This document shows, piece after piece, positions 53,261 through 61,572 of a DNA stretch of 64,000 bases. Numbering within the stretch: position 1 is the stretch's first letter; the number at the start of each line of letters is the position of its first letter. Position numbers and translations under genes: made by a program. The notes below the pieces were generated by a model. The model made no database searches. It was not told where the DNA came from and was given only the letters and a program-made list of their open reading frames with translations. The DNA comes from Butyricimonas sp. Marseille-P3923 (GTDB lineage: Bacteria > Bacteroidota > Bacteroidia > Bacteroidales > Marinifilaceae). The stretch is from the NCBI RefSeq assembly GCF_900184685.1, contig NZ_FXXL01000007.1, positions 186,001 to 250,000 on the forward strand, read 5' to 3'.

Positions 53261-53503
53261 ATGAAACAGCGTAGGGATGATATATTGTTGAAGGAGATAG
53301 CCCGAAGGGTTAAGAAACTGAGGGAGATGCATGGTATCTCTCAGGCAGACTTTTTAATTGCGACAGATATTAATATCGGGCGGATAGAACTTGCAAAATT
53401 TAATATTACCGTGTCTACCTTAAAAGCGATTTGTGATTATTTTGAAATTTCAGTGAGCGATTTCTTGAAGGATATTCCAATATCCGAATTTTCAAACGAA
53501 TAG
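53261..53503 (+). CDS. XRE-family helix-turn-helix regulator
   Basis: 80 aa. One Cro/C1-type HTH domain covers residues about 10-70: LLKEIARRVKKLREMHGISQ, then AFLIATDINIGRIELAKF-like recognition helix and LKAICDYFEISVSDFL. It is a single gene between tRNA-Lys and a palindromic element. Such small XRE proteins often remain from mobile or toxin-antitoxin elements; no partner gene is next to it. Confidence 0.8.
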   Translation: MKQRRDDILLKEIARRVKKLREMHGISQADFLIATDINIGRIELAKFNITVSTLKAICDYFEISVSDFLKDIPISEFSNE

Positions 53504-53554
53504 ATGTTTTTAGGTTCAGGTGATCGAGTTAGGTGACTATCTATAATGGTATAT

Positions 53555-53710
53555 CCTAGCGTGATTCCAAGGTAATCCTACCTCAACTTACTTCCAAACC
53601 GGATTGAACTCCGTTATTTCGCCTTTTGTTAATAGTGCTGTAAGGGTTTTAGAAGGAGCTTGTAACCCCGTAGAGGTAGGAGTATGGTGGGATTACCTTG
53701 GGAATCTAGG
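53555..53710. repeat. Palindromic element of about 156 bp
   Basis: The left arm (53555-53585) and right arm (53671-53710) are inverted copies with small gaps: both contain CCTAG, ATTCC, AAGGTAATCC and CCTACCTC-type blocks in the same order. The middle (about 85 bp) has no reading frame. It could be a MITE-like element or a foldback non-coding RNA; flanking target-site duplications are not clear. Confidence 0.6.
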
Positions 53711-53739
53711 GGGATCGAATAAAATATTTGTCGATATGC

Positions 53740-53788
53740 TTGTATGTTTCCGATAAGTAACATACTTTTGTTTCCGAATGGTAACATA
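53740..53788 (+). promoter_or_regulatory. tetR promoter with two operator boxes
   Basis: CTTG (53739-53742), 20 nt, then TACTTTTG (53763-53770) resembles a promoter. Two 22-bp boxes overlap it: TATGTTTCCGATAAGTAACA-TA at 53743-53764 and TTTGTTTCCGAATGGTAACA-TA at 53767-53788, 24 bp apart. Each is an imperfect inverted repeat (TATGTTTC/GTAACATA). They cover the spacer and the -7/start region, as expected for autorepression by the TetR protein whose ATG is at 53796. Confidence 0.7.
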
Positions 53789-53795
53789 TTGATGT

Positions 53796-54419
53796 ATGAA
53801 AGAAAAAAATAGTTTTGGAGAGAGGGATCGGGAGGCGACGGAACGACGTTTGCTTGATACGATTGAAAAGATGGTTATCGAGAACGGGTTCGAGAAGATA
53901 GGCGTTAATGCCGTTGCCGCTCAATCCGGTGTTTCCAAGATATTGATATATCGTTATTTCGGTTCGGTGGACGGACTTATGGCTGCCTATATACGGCAGC
54001 ATGATTTTTGGATAAATTTTCCTGTCGAGGTTCTTGACCGGGAGCAATTGCCGGGATTCTTGAAAAAAATGTTCCGGGGACAAATCGAACAATTGCGGAG
54101 TAATCCCACGTTGAAGAGGCTTTACCGTTGGGAACTCTCTTCGGGTAATGATATGATCGTGAAGTTGAGGGAACAGCGGGAAAAGATCGGGGTGAACTTG
54201 ATAGAGAAGGTGTGTGAACTGACCGATTACCCGCGTAAGGAAATAGAGGTGATGGCGTCGATGCTGACGGCTTCCATTACTTACTTGGTGATGTTGGAGG
54301 AGTTCTGCCCGGTGTTTAACGGGATTGCCATTAATCAGGATTCCGGTTGGGAGCAAATCGGTCAAGGAATAGATGCACTCGTGGATAAGTATTTTGAAAA
54401 TGGTGGTGATGAACGCTGA
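53796..54419 (+). CDS. TetR-family regulator
   Basis: 207 aa. N-terminal TetR HTH domain (about 14-65: ATERRLLDTIEKMVIENGF, then VNAVAAQSGVSKILIYRYF), followed by a helical ligand/dimer domain. It overlaps the start of the nitroreductase gene and probably forms a two-gene operon with it, repressed through the boxes at 53743-53788. The ligand is unknown. Confidence 0.9.
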   Translation: MKEKNSFGERDREATERRLLDTIEKMVIENGFEKIGVNAVAAQSGVSKILIYRYFGSVDGLMAAYIRQHDFWINFPVEVLDREQLPGFLKKMFRGQIEQLRSNPTLKRLYRWELSSGNDMIVKLREQREKIGVNLIEKVCELTDYPRKEIEVMASMLTASITYLVMLEEFCPVFNGIAINQDSGWEQIGQGIDALVDKYFENGGDER

Positions 54420-55374
54420 TTTTCTGAGCATGATTGAATATGCTTCCAAGGCTCCGTCGGGACATAATACACAGCCTTGGAGGTTTGCGCTCGCGGGTGA
54501 CGGAATGGTTATTTTGCCGAAGTTTGAAGTTGCCCTGCCTGTGGTCGATGCTGATAACAGGGAATTGTTTATCAGTTTGGGATGCGCGTTGGAAAATCTG
54601 CTAATCTCTGCCCGTCATTTCGGTTACAAGGCTTGTGTCGTCGGATGTAACCCGGAAGGAATAGAAATCCGGTGCGTGAAGGATGAAGATGTCGCCAAGG
54701 ATTATTTATTCTATCAGATAGAGAAACGGCAAACGAATCGGAGTATTTATGACGGCAGAAAGTTGTCGGGAGAGGTGCTTGGATTGTTTGAATCGCTTCC
54801 CGTGGAGGATAATATCCGGTTGTATTCGACGCCTGTCGGTTCTGCATTTGCCGATAGCTTGACAGGGTATATTATTAAAGGTAATGAGGTACAGATGAAT
54901 GACAAGGCGTTTAAAAGAGAGTTGCTTTCTTGGATGCGTTTTAACGCGAAACAGATTAACGGGACTAACGACGGATTGAGTTACAAGGTCTTCGGTAATC
55001 CGCCTCTGCCAAGGATGATGGCGAAGCCGATAGTCCGTTGTTTTTTGAAGGCGGCGGTGCAGAATAAGACAGACGGGGAGAAAATAAAATCGTCCTCTCA
55101 TTTGATTCTGTTTACTACCCGGAGCAACACGTTCATGGAGTGGATAGGTTTGGGACGAACGTTACAGCGTTTTTTGCTGAAAACGACAGAAGCGGGTGTC
55201 GCTTGTGCGTATCTGAACCAGCCGTGTGAAGTGTATGCTTTAGCCGCGGAAATGCGGGATTTGCTTCCGATAAACAGGGAGTATCCGACGCTGATTCTCA
55301 GGATAGGGTACGCGAAGCCCGTGCCTTATTCTCCGCGCAAGAACGTGGGGGAGTTGTTGGTATGTCACGGCTGA
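54409..55374 (+). CDS. Nitroreductase-family (Acg-like) oxidoreductase
   Basis: 321 aa. FMN-dependent nitroreductase fold; the start has the typical MIEYASKAPSGHNTQPWRF (FMN-phosphate binding) and later LGCALENLLISARHFGY and TEAGVACAYLNQPCEV. Its size suits the two-domain Acg-like subgroup, which acts on nitro compounds or quinones. It overlaps the end of the TetR gene by 11 nt. ATG 54409 is the best start because it keeps the family N-terminus; ATG 54373 or 54400 are also in frame. Regulation by the TetR protein is likely. Confidence 0.85.
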   Translation: MNADFLSMIEYASKAPSGHNTQPWRFALAGDGMVILPKFEVALPVVDADNRELFISLGCALENLLISARHFGYKACVVGCNPEGIEIRCVKDEDVAKDYLFYQIEKRQTNRSIYDGRKLSGEVLGLFESLPVEDNIRLYSTPVGSAFADSLTGYIIKGNEVQMNDKAFKRELLSWMRFNAKQINGTNDGLSYKVFGNPPLPRMMAKPIVRCFLKAAVQNKTDGEKIKSSSHLILFTTRSNTFMEWIGLGRTLQRFLLKTTEAGVACAYLNQPCEVYALAAEMRDLLPINREYPTLILRIGYAKPVPYSPRKNVGELLVCHG

Positions 55375-55511
55375 ATTTAAAGAGAGGTTTTATCATGACG
55401 GGATATCCTTGAAGGTGGGAATAGAGTTTTGAGTTGTGAATTTAACCGGAATGTCATAAAGATACACGGAATAAATGTTATTTTTGTGTAGGCTAACTAG
55501 AATGCGATCAT

Positions 55512-56606
55512 ATGAATAAAACGGTTTATTTTTTGGGTTCGGGGTTTTCGAAAGAGGCAGGTGGTCTGGTTCAGAGTGAGATCATTGATACTATTCTCGA
55601 CGAGAATTTTACGCGGGATGATGAACGGTTGATTCGGGCGAGAGATAGTTTTATCGGTTTTTTGAAGGAGGAGTTACATATTTACAAGGATCATTATTGT
55701 AAGGTGCAACTGGAGGACGTGTTCACGCCTATCGACCGCTGTATCTGGGACGGACTTTCTATCGGGCGTTACAGTTCCCGGGCGCTTGTGGAGTTGCGGG
55801 AGGAGTTTAACGCGCTGATGGGTGCCGCGGTAAATTATAGTTTCAAGAAAAACGAAGCGTGCAGTGATTATGTCGACGAGTTTGCGGAGTATATCAACGG
55901 GATTGCCCGACGTCGCATGGAGGACGGGGAAGACCGGGTGTCGGTGATTACCACGAATTGGGACGTGTTGTTCGATCATGCTTTGAAGCGGGCGATCGAG
56001 AATACGCGCCCGGAGAAGTTGAGCGTGGTGGATTACTGTTGTTACGTGAGTTCGTGGGACGCGAACGACGACACGATTAAACCGGGATTGCTTGCCGTGG
56101 GATACGGCGGGTATAATATCAAGTTATTGAAGTTGCATGGTTCTATGAATTGGTTCCAATGTCCTTTGTGCCAGCGTATGTACGTGCGTTTCGGGGAGGA
56201 GATTGCTATTATGAAGGCGGCGTATTGCCGGCATTGCCGGAAGAATTACGGGATGCCGGATATCAGTTCGATTAAATTGCAGAGTAATCTTTTGTTGCCG
56301 ACCTATTTGAAGAATTTGAGTAATATACAAATCAAGCTGGTATGGCAGAATGCGGCGATAGAACTGTCGGAGGCGAAGCGTATCGTGTTTATCGGCTACT
56401 CGTTGCCTTCTGCCGATTTCGAGATCCGGCAGTTGTTAGCCCGGATGATTCGCCCGGATGCTGAAATTCAAGTGGTGCTTTATCCCCATAGTTCCAGCGT
56501 GGAGGCGGAAGCCGAACGGTACAAGAATTTTTTCGGCAGCCGCGTGACGGAGCGGGATATATTTCGGTTGACGGTGCCGGAATACGTGGAGAATTTAAAA
56601 TCTTAA
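55512..56606 (+). CDS. SIR2-family protein
   Basis: 364 aa. The NAD-binding start is FLGSGFSKEAGGLVQS, VITTNWDVLFDHAL is the SIR2 TxNxD region, and LKLHGSMNW carries the catalytic His. A zinc ribbon lies at CPLCQRMY...YCRHC. GYSLPSADFEIRQLLARM closes the Rossmann fold. SIR2-like proteins are either deacylases or NAD-consuming phage-defence effectors. It is a lone gene with a TATTTTTG -7 box (55479-55486), so I cannot choose between these; no Argonaute, HerA or membrane partner is beside it. Confidence 0.85.
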   Translation: MNKTVYFLGSGFSKEAGGLVQSEIIDTILDENFTRDDERLIRARDSFIGFLKEELHIYKDHYCKVQLEDVFTPIDRCIWDGLSIGRYSSRALVELREEFNALMGAAVNYSFKKNEACSDYVDEFAEYINGIARRRMEDGEDRVSVITTNWDVLFDHALKRAIENTRPEKLSVVDYCCYVSSWDANDDTIKPGLLAVGYGGYNIKLLKLHGSMNWFQCPLCQRMYVRFGEEIAIMKAAYCRHCRKNYGMPDISSIKLQSNLLLPTYLKNLSNIQIKLVWQNAAIELSEAKRIVFIGYSLPSADFEIRQLLARMIRPDAEIQVVLYPHSSSVEAEAERYKNFFGSRVTERDIFRLTVPEYVENLKS

Positions 56607-56658
56607 ATCTAAAATAAAAAGTGGTATTTATACCCTATCGCGGGTGTTCGGAATGCTT

Positions 56659-56666
56659 TACTTTTG
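56659..56666 (+). promoter_or_regulatory. -7 box of the cysteate synthase gene
   Basis: TACTTTTG matches TAnnTTTG and would start transcription near 56673, which supports ATG 56701 as the start rather than a codon at 56644. No clear -33 box is seen. Confidence 0.55.
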
Positions 56667-56700
56667 TACTGAAGAAATGTACAATTCAAGGAGTGAAGAT

Positions 56701-57981
56701 ATGACACGTTATCATTTAGAATCATCGTGCTGTGGAACATCTTTCGAGGACGGGCAATGGGAGTTGGACTGCCCCCATAAAGATGGTGCGGCGTTGATTT
56801 TTGCTAATTACGCGAATCGTCAATTTGAAGTGAGAAATGATTTGCCCGGTATATACAAGTATGCTAATTGGTTACCGATTTGCCGGACGCTGGAAGGTTC
56901 GGGTGCGCCCGTGACTTACAAGAGCGAGGGGCTGGCGGAATATTTGGGATTGTCGAATTTGTACATCACGTTCAACGGTTATTGGCCGGAGCGGGGTGCT
57001 TTGATGAAGACGGGTTCGTTTAAGGAATGCGAGGCGTATGCCGTGTGTGCCCGTATTAACAGGAACAGCGATAAGATCATGGTAGTTGCTTCTGCCGGAA
57101 ACACGGCGAGGGCTTTCGGTAGAGTATGCTCTGAGAATGGGATTCCGTTGTTGTTGTGTATACCGGAAGATAATTTAAATGCAATCTGGGCTGATGAGCC
57201 TTGGAATGATTGCGTGAAGTTGGTTTGCGCGGGAGCCGGGTGTGATTATTTTGATGCGATACATCTTTCCAATATTATTTGTGAGATGGAGTATTTTTTT
57301 CCGGAGGGAGGAGCCAAGAACGTGGCCCGTCGTGACGGGATGGGAACGACGGTGTTGTCGGCTGTGCAGGAGATTGGTCGTATCCCGGATTACTATTTCC
57401 AAGCCGTGGGAAGCGGAACGGGTGCTATTGCCGCGTGGGAAGCTAACAAGCGTTTTATCGCAGACGGACGCTACGGCTCGAATTTGATGAAATTAATTGT
57501 TTCTCAGAATATTCCTTTCACGTTGATATATGATTCGTGGAAAGCAAATTCCAGAGCATTGGTGGAACTGGACGAGAATACGGCGCGCGAGGAAGTGAAG
57601 GAGATGTGTGCCAAGGTGTTGTCAAACCGTAAACCGCCTTATTCTTTGACCGGAGGACTTTACGATGCGTTGAAAGCGACGGGGGGGGACGTGATGTTGG
57701 CAACGAACGAGGAAGCCATGAAGGCGCAGGAGTTGTTCGAGAAACTGGAAGGTATTGATATAGAACCTGCCGCCGGGGTAGCTACGGCTACTTTGATGCA
57801 AGCGGTAAAGGAACAGCGGGTTGAGGAAGATGCCGTGATTATGCTGAATATCACGGGTGGTGGTATCGGGCGTTACAGGAAGGAATTCAAGCCCGTGCAA
57901 CAGAAGCCCCATTTGGTATTCCCCGTGAATCCCGACCCGGAAATGGTAAAGAAACAAGTTCGGGAGTTGATCGGACGGTAG
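56701..57981 (+). CDS. Cysteate synthase (PLP-dependent)
   Basis: 426 aa enzyme of the threonine synthase/cysteate synthase group, converting O-phosphoserine and sulfite to L-cysteate. Lys108 in KTGSFKECEA should hold PLP, SAGNTARAFG is the Ser/Asn phosphate-binding loop and VGSGTGAIAAWEA binds the PLP phosphate. In methanogens cysteate leads to coenzyme M; in Bacteroidales it is the first precursor of sulfonolipids (capnine, sulfobacins), so that is the likely role here. A separate threonine synthase is possible but the SCCGTSFEDG start and CPHKDGAALI fit the cysteate family. A terminator follows. Confidence 0.8.
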   Translation: MTRYHLESSCCGTSFEDGQWELDCPHKDGAALIFANYANRQFEVRNDLPGIYKYANWLPICRTLEGSGAPVTYKSEGLAEYLGLSNLYITFNGYWPERGALMKTGSFKECEAYAVCARINRNSDKIMVVASAGNTARAFGRVCSENGIPLLLCIPEDNLNAIWADEPWNDCVKLVCAGAGCDYFDAIHLSNIICEMEYFFPEGGAKNVARRDGMGTTVLSAVQEIGRIPDYYFQAVGSGTGAIAAWEANKRFIADGRYGSNLMKLIVSQNIPFTLIYDSWKANSRALVELDENTAREEVKEMCAKVLSNRKPPYSLTGGLYDALKATGGDVMLATNEEAMKAQELFEKLEGIDIEPAAGVATATLMQAVKEQRVEEDAVIMLNITGGGIGRYRKEFKPVQQKPHLVFPVNPDPEMVKKQVRELIGR

Positions 57982-58002
57982 GGGTTAGAACCTTATAAAC
58001 TA

Positions 58003-58030
58003 AAAGGCTTGTGTTAAACAAGCCTTTTTT
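58003..58030 (+). terminator. Terminator after the cysteate synthase gene
   Basis: AAAGGCTTG (58003-58011) and CAAGCCTTT (58019-58027) form a stem followed by T. The next promoter's TATCTTTG box begins only 2 nt later (58032-58039). Confidence 0.85.
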
Positions 58031-58057
58031 GTATCTTTGGGGTTTGAATGTGAGATT

Positions 58058-59386
58058 ATGAATGTATTCAAGGAACATAAGGTTATGGACTTATTCCGGC
58101 GGTATCGGCAAGAGTTTGCCCGCCGTACGGATTGTTTATTGGATTTGGATTATCATTATATGGTATTGCGCCGGGATTACGGGAACCGTTTTATTATCAC
58201 GGAGTTTTTACAAAAATCCTTGTCTATCCTTGTCGTTTCGCTCAATCGTTTTGTAAAGGATGCGTGTACGATTTCGGCTTCGGCTCTTACGTTTTATTCC
58301 GTGTTGGCATTTATACCTTTGATGGCGTTGGCGTTCGCTATCGCAACCGGTTTCGGGGCGAATAAATCGCTTGAAGATGAGTTTTTGAAACGTTTGGGGG
58401 ATAATCAGGAGTTCGCGCAACAGTTGTTGGGATACGTGAACGGGGCTATACAGAACGCGAAAGGCGGAGTGGTGACCGGTGTGGGAATTGTCATTTTGCT
58501 TTGGGCGGTTATCCGGGTGCTGAATAGTACGGAGTTGACAATGAACCGGATCTGGGGAGTACGTAAGGGACGCAATTTAAGGCGGATGTTCACGGATTAT
58601 TTCTCGATTATTTTTATTGCTCCTATTCTGATGATCTTGATCAGTAGTGTGAATGTTTTCCTGACCTCTTCTTATTGGCAGGATAATTTTCCTTTGATCA
58701 GTTCCGTGTTGACAATGTTTATCAAGTTGTTGCCTTATCTGTTGGTGTGGATGTTGTTTATTTTCCTGTATATGTTTATGCCGGCTACCCCGGTCAAGTT
58801 CAAGCATGCTTTTGTGGCGGCGATGATTGCGGGGACAGTGTATCAAGTGATACAATGGTTTTATATCCGTTTCCAGATAGGGGTGAGTTCTTATAACGCG
58901 ATTTATGGTAGTTTGGCAGCGTTGCCGTTGTTGTTGGTGTGGTTGCAGTTAAGTTGGAGTGTCGTGTTGTGGGGGACGGAGTTGTGCTATATTTTTCGCA
59001 ATCGCCATTTCATGTACAGGAATGAGTTGCTGGGTGACGAGGCGTGGATGGAAACGCTGGAATGTGCTTTAAAAATCATGAAGTACGTGGCACGGGTGTA
59101 TATTAACGGTGACGGCGGTCCCAGTCTGGGGATGATTAACAAGGAATTGAAAATTAACACGGGAAAGTTGCGTCTGGTGCTTCAAGAATTGGTGGATTTG
59201 CATTTGTTGGTGGAGGCGAAAGAAGAGGAAGATTATTTTTATTACCCGGCTTTTGACCTGCACTCGATGTCTGTCGGGGATATCATTATTCGTTTTTCGC
59301 GTGTCCACGAGAGTAGGAACGAGGCATGGAAAAAACAATTTTCGGAAGCTATTCAAAAGGGATTTGCCGGGGATTCTCTGGTGTGA
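58058..59386 (+). CDS. YihY/BrkB-family membrane protein
   Basis: 442 aa. Six membrane spans in the YihY (formerly RNase BN) domain from about 60 to 310, with the family motif ALTFYSVLAFIPLMALAFAI and YNAIYGSLAALPLLLVWLQ; the C-terminal part from about 330 is a winged-helix-like cytosolic domain (LRLVLQELVDLHLLVEAKEEE). The function is not established. ATG 58058 is chosen: the -7 box at 58032-58039 puts the start site near 58046, so the TTG at 58037 would be untranscribed. Confidence 0.88.
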   Translation: MNVFKEHKVMDLFRRYRQEFARRTDCLLDLDYHYMVLRRDYGNRFIITEFLQKSLSILVVSLNRFVKDACTISASALTFYSVLAFIPLMALAFAIATGFGANKSLEDEFLKRLGDNQEFAQQLLGYVNGAIQNAKGGVVTGVGIVILLWAVIRVLNSTELTMNRIWGVRKGRNLRRMFTDYFSIIFIAPILMILISSVNVFLTSSYWQDNFPLISSVLTMFIKLLPYLLVWMLFIFLYMFMPATPVKFKHAFVAAMIAGTVYQVIQWFYIRFQIGVSSYNAIYGSLAALPLLLVWLQLSWSVVLWGTELCYIFRNRHFMYRNELLGDEAWMETLECALKIMKYVARVYINGDGGPSLGMINKELKINTGKLRLVLQELVDLHLLVEAKEEEDYFYYPAFDLHSMSVGDIIIRFSRVHESRNEAWKKQFSEAIQKGFAGDSLV

Positions 59387-59518
59387 AAATAAAATAGTTG
59401 TAACATGCAGATTTGTAGGGACAATCTATGATTCTTGATAAAAAAGACGGGCGGAACGTAGCATTTTTTTGCATATTCCGTAAAACTTTCATATATTGTC
59501 GAACAAATAGAATGAAGT

Positions 59519-59896
59519 ATGAGGAAAAGAATCGATTTAGAGTACATTTTCTCATCATCGGTAAGTATATTGTTCTCTCGTCTAAGTACCGCACCGGGGT
59601 TAGCGGAGTGGTTTTCCGATGATGTGAAACATGCCGGAAATATCTTCACATTCGTGTGGGATGGTGTTGATGAGCAAGCCGAGCTTGTGGATATGAAGAA
59701 GAATTCATTCGTGCGTTTCAAGTGGCTGGACGCGGACGATGAAGAGGAGTTTTTCGAATTTTCTCTGCACGTGGAACCTTTAACGGAAGAGGTTGCTCTG
59801 ATTATCACGGACTTTGTAGATGATGACGAGGAAGCGGACGAAATCGAGTTGTGGAATAAACAAGTCGAGATGCTTCATCGGACGGTGGGGGGATGA
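59519..59896 (+). CDS. START-like domain protein
   Basis: 125 aa. Short acidic protein like the Bacteroidota START-like/AHSA1-type family: FSSSVSILFSRLSTAPGLAEWF, FVRFKWLDADDEEEFFEF and ALIITDFVDDDEEADEIE. It probably binds a hydrophobic ligand or partner; function is not known. It comes 132 nt after the YihY gene and before a long inverted repeat. Confidence 0.75.
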   Translation: MRKRIDLEYIFSSSVSILFSRLSTAPGLAEWFSDDVKHAGNIFTFVWDGVDEQAELVDMKKNSFVRFKWLDADDEEEFFEFSLHVEPLTEEVALIITDFVDDDEEADEIELWNKQVEMLHRTVGG

Positions 59897-59917
59897 CGTG
59901 CTTCGCACATCGGGTTG

Positions 59918-60037
59918 AAAGTTTATAAGGTTTATAAAGTTCATAGACCCTGCGGGTGCTTTGTTTATGACAGTAAAGCTGTCAATTGAATTATTGACCT
60001 TATAAACTTTACGAACTTTATAAACCTTATAAACTTT
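59918..60037. repeat. 25-bp inverted repeat upstream of lptF/G
   Basis: 59918-59942 and 60013-60037 are perfect inverted copies, each made of AAGTTTATAAGG and TTTATAAAGTT units. A further partial copy of CCTTATAAACTTT lies beside the right arm (59998-60010), and the centre has a GACAG/CTGTC hairpin. The right arm ends just before a TATCTTTG -7 box (60042-60049) of the next gene. Confidence 0.75.
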
Positions 60038-60108
60038 TTCCTATCTTTGTAAATTCATTCGTGAAGAGTTAGATATAAAAATAGAAAAAATAATATAAGG
60101 TGCTAAAG

Positions 60109-61572
60109 ATGAAGAAACTACACCTGTATATGCTGAAAAGCTTTGTAGGTCCTTTCGTGGCGACGTTTTTTATTAGTATGTTCGTCTTGATTATGCAATT
60201 TTTGTGGCGATACATTGACGATCTCGTGGGGAAAGGATTGGATGGTGACGTGATTATACATTTGTTGTCTTATGTGGCTTTGACCTTGGTTCCGATGGGA
60301 TTGCCTCTGGCGGTGCTTTTGGCCTCTATCATGACTTTCGGGAGTCTGGGAGAGAATTACGAGTTGACGGCATTGAAGGCGGCGGGTATTTCTTTATACC
60401 GGATCATGCAACCGTTGATTTTTTTAATTATCCTGTTCACGATTGCGGCTTTCTTCTTTTCCAATAACGTACTTCCTTACGCGAATTTGAAAGCCAGTAC
60501 CTTGCTTTATGATATCAAGAAACAGAAACCGGAATTGTCGTTGAAGGAAGGGGTGTTTATTAATGATATCGAGGGGTATAGTATTAAGGTGGATAAGATA
60601 GACAAGAAGACGGGGATGATGTATGACATGCTGATTTACAGTCACCCGAAAAACACCAGAAGGGGAAACTTTGAAACGACGATAGCCGATTCCGGGATAA
60701 TGGAAGCCGATAAGTCCGGACTGTTTATGGAAGTGCAGTTGTATAACGGTTTTACTTACACGGATGAGGGCGGAAAGTCGGGGAATAAGGATACATATCC
60801 TTTCCGGAGGGTGAAATTCGATAAACAGTTTTTCGTGATCCCGTTGGCTGATAATCAATTGCAACGTTCGGATGATGATTTGTTCAAGGATAGTTACGGG
60901 ATGTTGAATATTGTTCAGTTGGAGAATGCCGTTGATTCTTTGCAGAAACGATTGAGCGGACAGAAAAAAGGAACAATCAAAGGTATGTTGAGTGATAATT
61001 ATCTGATAAAGAAAGAACGGAATCCACAACGGGATAGTGTGTTCGTGGAGGAAACGAGAGGGGAAGTGAGGGATTTGGATAGTTTGTATCAGAATTTTGA
61101 CATACAGGAGCAGAAGAGTGCCGTGGATGCAGCTTTGAAGTTTGCCAAGAGTGCGCAGGAAAAGCATAGATGGGATTTGCAGGTAAATTCTAGGGATGAG
61201 GCGAGTATCCGCAGGTACAATATCGAGTGGCACCGGAAGTTCACGCTTTCGTTCGCTTGTTTTATCTTCTTCTTTATCGGTGCGCCTTTGGGAGGTATTA
61301 TCCGAAAAGGAGGTTTGGGGGCACCCGTGGTTGTGTCGATATTCTTGTTTATCATGTATTACATTATATGGATGATGGGAGAGCGTGCGGCACGCGAGGG
61401 AGCATTGGAGCCGTGGCAGGGAATGTGGATTTCTTCCGTGATTCTTTTGCCGTTGGGGGCTATATTGACCTACACGGCGATGACCGATTCGGCTATAATG
61501 AGCAGTGAGTCTTACATGAATTTTATCAAGAAGATTGTCGGATTCTTTAAAAAAAAGAAAAAGGATGCGTAA
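60109..61572 (+). CDS. LptF/LptG-family permease
   Basis: 487 aa. N-terminal YjgP/YjgQ membrane region (spans near 12-32, 52-76, 98-118) with LHLYMLKSFVGPFVATFFIS, then a large periplasmic beta-jellyroll part (about 125-385), and three C-terminal spans (PLGGIIRKGGLGAPVVVSIF). It is a permease of the Lpt lipopolysaccharide export machine, which extracts LPS from the inner membrane. Only one such gene is in the window. ATG 60109 is preferred over GTG 60100. The end overlaps fmt by 8 nt. Confidence 0.9.
   Translation: MKKLHLYMLKSFVGPFVATFFISMFVLIMQFLWRYIDDLVGKGLDGDVIIHLLSYVALTLVPMGLPLAVLLASIMTFGSLGENYELTALKAAGISLYRIMQPLIFLIILFTIAAFFFSNNVLPYANLKASTLLYDIKKQKPELSLKEGVFINDIEGYSIKVDKIDKKTGMMYDMLIYSHPKNTRRGNFETTIADSGIMEADKSGLFMEVQLYNGFTYTDEGGKSGNKDTYPFRRVKFDKQFFVIPLADNQLQRSDDDLFKDSYGMLNIVQLENAVDSLQKRLSGQKKGTIKGMLSDNYLIKKERNPQRDSVFVEETRGEVRDLDSLYQNFDIQEQKSAVDAALKFAKSAQEKHRWDLQVNSRDEASIRRYNIEWHRKFTLSFACFIFFFIGAPLGGIIRKGGLGAPVVVSIFLFIMYYIIWMMGERAAREGALEPWQGMWISSVILLPLGAILTYTAMTDSAIMSSESYMNFIKKIVGFFKKKKKDA

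Noticed and set aside
52590-53795. attL/attR pair around the region after tRNA-Lys
   Set aside because: I found no second copy of the tRNA 3' end in the window and no integrase.
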